From Adiantum capillus-veneris (Eukaryota > Streptophyta > Polypodiopsida > Polypodiales > Pteridaceae), in NCBI GenBank assembly GCA_014529385.2, contig CM043942.1, positions 53,446,647-53,510,646 of the forward strand: a DNA stretch of 64,000 nt, given 5' to 3'. Positions within the stretch are counted from its first letter, which is position 1. Each line of letters starts with the position of its first letter. The notes below the pieces were generated by a model, which saw only the letters and a list, made by a program, of their open reading frames with translations, made no database searches and was not told the DNA's origin. This document shows positions 61,473-64,000 of the stretch, piece by piece. The translations under genes and the position numbers were made by a program.

Positions 61473-63093
61473 TGATAGCCGTTTTTTGGCTCTCCATAAT
61501 TGCCATAGTAAGCTACCTCACCCTACCAAAATCACCCAAACACAACGGCTATCCCTACCATTTCACTGTAAATAGGCGTGTGTGAGTTAGGGGGCTTTTC
61601 CCATATCTTCTTAAAAACCCTCAGCTAGCTAGTCACTGGGCTAGGTGAGCCAAAAAAAATAAAAAAAATAAAAAAATAAAAGTATATTATGGCCTCTTTG
61701 TGTGTAAATATTTCATTGTATATATGGCCTAAATATAGGGATTTTTTATAATTATTTTGGTATTTTATTTAAATATTTTTACTTAGGTGTGTGTTTTATT
61801 AAACCTATGTACACCTTCTTTCATCCTCTTACACCATAATTATATTTTTTGCCAATATGTACATACTCTAACCTCATATTTTTCCTTTATACAAATCACT
61901 CCCACATTTTCACCCTCACCCTCGTGAAAACAAAAAATTGATTTCTACTCATTGGTTACTTTTATTATATTATTTACTTGCATACCTTTTCCTCTTTCAC
62001 CCAAAATAATTCAAGGAGGGACCATATCATATGATTCCAATATCTTTCCATATCCATAACTCCTCCATATTTTTATTATTATTTTTACTCATTATTCTAA
62101 CACCATGTGCTCATTGAGCTAAAGTCCATGAATAGTCCATACACTAGTCCCACCATGTATATATTTCTTATTTCACCAATAATCCTCCTCCATGCATGAG
62201 TCAAGGGCAACTTGAATGCTTTGTATTATAATATGACAAAGGAGGGGCTCACTTTTGGATGCATTGTACAAATTCAACAAAGGAGGGGGCCACTAAAAGA
62301 CTTTTATAGGCATAAAAAATAGGCTTTTTGGTGAGAATTTTGGCACCTATCTCCACTCCGAATTTGGAGCTGTGGTCAAAAGAGAAAATGTAGCCCACGC
62401 TCTGAATAATCACCTCAAATTTTTTCATGATTTTTGGAGCTACCAGCGGTGAGCTATGATTTTTTGAGTGGACCTCAGTCTGCCCACTTTTCTCACAAGT
62501 AGCCCTTAGTCTTCTCTCACCCTTCCACACACCTACTCACTCTTACACATCCCTCCCTCTCCTTCCCTCACTCAAACCTACAATTTCCATGGCTTCTCCC
62601 ACCCTCTTCACCATTACCCTTCTCTCTCATCCCTATAGTTCTTTTATGAACCTCTACATACATACACCCTCTCCATGTCTCTCTCTATTGCTTCTATGTT
62701 ACAATTTCATTTACCTCTCCTAAAAATATCTAAAATTCAGCATCTTAACCATGATAACTTCTGCAAATTGAGGATTTTTCATCAACAAATCCTCTTTCAT
62801 CGTGGTGGTCAACCGTGGCGGCGGCGTAAAGAAGCGAAGAAGAAGAAGAAGAAGACCAGCGGTCATTTTTTCCACAATCTACACAAGGGTGAGTTCAAGC
62901 TTCTTCAAAGCTTCACCATCTCAATGATTCTCTTTTAATTCATCCCTCTTACTCCAACCATCCACCCCATTCTACCCATTGTAAATATATCATTAACTTT
63001 CTAGTGATTACTAACACTAACCACTAACATACTAACACAAAATAGTATTGACCTAACCATAAAAGACACCTCACCTCAAGACATGTACAAAGT

Positions 63094-63145
<52 letters not shown>

Positions 63146-64000
63146 TGATTAAAACTCTACTTTCACATTATTTACCATCAATAATGCTCTCTTTTGAGCC
63201 CACATCCATGACTCAAGCAGACAAAGAAGGCCCGCAATGTTTTGATATTCAAAAAAATCATAATCCTGATTTGTTAGCTTGTAAATTAGGATTTCTAATA
63301 ATCTTAATGAGGGGTCTCCAACCTATAAATAGGCCCCTCTTCTTCTTGTAAAACAACCTCCAATATCTCACATAGCACCCCAACACTCTATGCGTGAGGA
63401 GAGACTTAGGTGTAGCAACCACTTGTGAGCTTCACTCTTGGTGTGAGAGAAGCCTTCAAGCTACACATTGTAAGTGAGAGAGCATGAGTTCCACAAATCT
63501 CAAAACCACTATTGTATATTCTCCTTCATCATCAATAAATTGAGGTTTGGTGCATCAACGGCGTGATTCGACGTTCAAATCTTCGTCCTTCCATTTGTGC
63601 AATACGGTTTGGTGAATTCAAGGTGACTTGTGTATTTTGAGTTTTTATCGGTTGATCTTGATTTTAGAAAGTGTTTTAGTGTGTTTTTCATTGCCATTTT
63701 TTTGTCCATTGTAAGAGGGTATTGTGGTGAGAGGTCTCCCACACCCTAAGACAGTGTGTGTGTGTTTTGGCAATGATTAGCAATCACTAAGCATTGAGTG
63801 AGTTTTGTACAAGTTCTACGATAGCATCATAACGAACCATCTCCATTTGCAAGTCACAAATAAGGTATTATGCAAGATCCTTTCCTCTCTCTCTTCCCTT
63901 TGCTCTAGCTCTCTTAGGTCCATTTCATGTGTGTCTTGGTGTGAGGTTGCTTGTGTGTGTTGTGTGGTGCATCTTCTTGGTTGTGCCAAAATCTCTCTTG
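61473..64000. other. Unassigned sequence, probably part of another inserted element
   Basis: 2.5 kb starting TGATAGCCG exactly where the C3 LTR is interrupted. AT-rich noncoding for the first 1 kb, then a CT microsatellite (63096-63142), a TATA-like CCTATAAATAGG (63321-63332) and a T/G-rich leader-like stretch to the edge. No protein similarity is recognised; a 87-codon frame at 62675 is lysine-rich because of an AAG repeat. The TG start and internal TATA would suit a plus-strand LTR longer than 1.8 kb. Unproven. Confidence 0.35.
63096..63142. repeat. CT microsatellite
   Basis: About 23 uninterrupted CT units. Confidence 0.97.

Noticed and set aside
62675-62938. 87-codon frame with a Lys-rich centre
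   Set aside because: The Lys run comes from an AAG repeat and there is no supporting similarity; called unassigned sequence instead of a gene.
1-64000. Any cellular gene, tRNA, rRNA or DNA transposon
   Set aside because: I looked for protein-like stretches outside retroelements and for tRNA-like sequences; the only tRNA-related matches are primer-binding sites. No terminal inverted repeats with a transposase were seen.

Overview
The window is nuclear DNA of a land plant with a large, repeat-rich genome. I see no host gene, tRNA, rRNA or CRISPR array. Almost every recognisable reading frame belongs to a retrotransposon: APE-type LINEs, Ty3/gypsy chromoviruses, Tat/Athila-like gypsy pol, and Ty1/copia elements. 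Primer-binding sites complementary to initiator tRNA-Met recur, and there are long CA, CT and GA microsatellites. The set of element types fits a fern, gymnosperm or large-genome angiosperm; the sequence alone does not let me choose.

Left part (1-19658). A decayed LINE (1-about 3540, +) is followed by a second LINE copy whose RT region is inverted (about 3540-5146, -) ahead of a normally oriented 3' end with poly(A) (5147-5841, +). Next is a complete-looking chromovirus (6053-16622, +) with 2.5-2.8 kb LTRs, a tRNA-iMet PBS, a spliced-looking leader ORF that may start inside the LTR, gag-protease, RT, RNase H, integrase and a chromodomain. Its coding region carries several local duplications and in-frame stops. 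Seventy-one bases further on is a 5'-truncated, internally deleted LINE (16694-19543, +) bracketed by an 11-bp target-site duplication.

Middle part (19659-32540). This holds a degenerate copia remnant (-), then a gypsy gag, an LTR and a chromovirus integrase/chromodomain arranged as tandem elements sharing one LTR (about 21990-27350, -). A plus-strand gypsy gag remnant with an unrecognised ORF in front of it follows (about 27600-29450). After that comes an unrecognised ORF (30108-about 32250, -) lying behind a Tat-like pol.

Right part (30108-64000) is a nest. The Tat-like gypsy pol (-) is split by copia C1 (33472-44942, -). C1 contains a 256-bp solo LTR (34493-34748) and a whole copia C2 (38926-44463, -). 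An integrase C-terminal scrap of another gypsy (47275-47634, -) is split by copia C3 (47635-61472, -). C3 is itself split by an 8.8-kb plus-strand element (48662-57420) that has LTRs, a PBS, a PPT and two long gag/protease ORFs but no RT or integrase. This is a large non-autonomous (TR-GAG-like) element that would have to borrow its replication machinery. C3's 5' LTR is cut off at 61472 by 2.5 kb of unassigned sequence that begins with TG and runs to the window edge, probably one more insertion.

The elements do not form a pathway; they record successive insertions. Target-site duplications (CATTC, ATAAT, GTTGC, near-match TCTAG/TCTGG, near-match CTAGG/CTAGT, and an 11-bp one for a LINE) give the order of events. 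The observations I rate highest are the LTR-initiated, apparently spliced leader protein of the 6053-16622 chromovirus, its mosaic LTR pair, and the gag/protease-only element.
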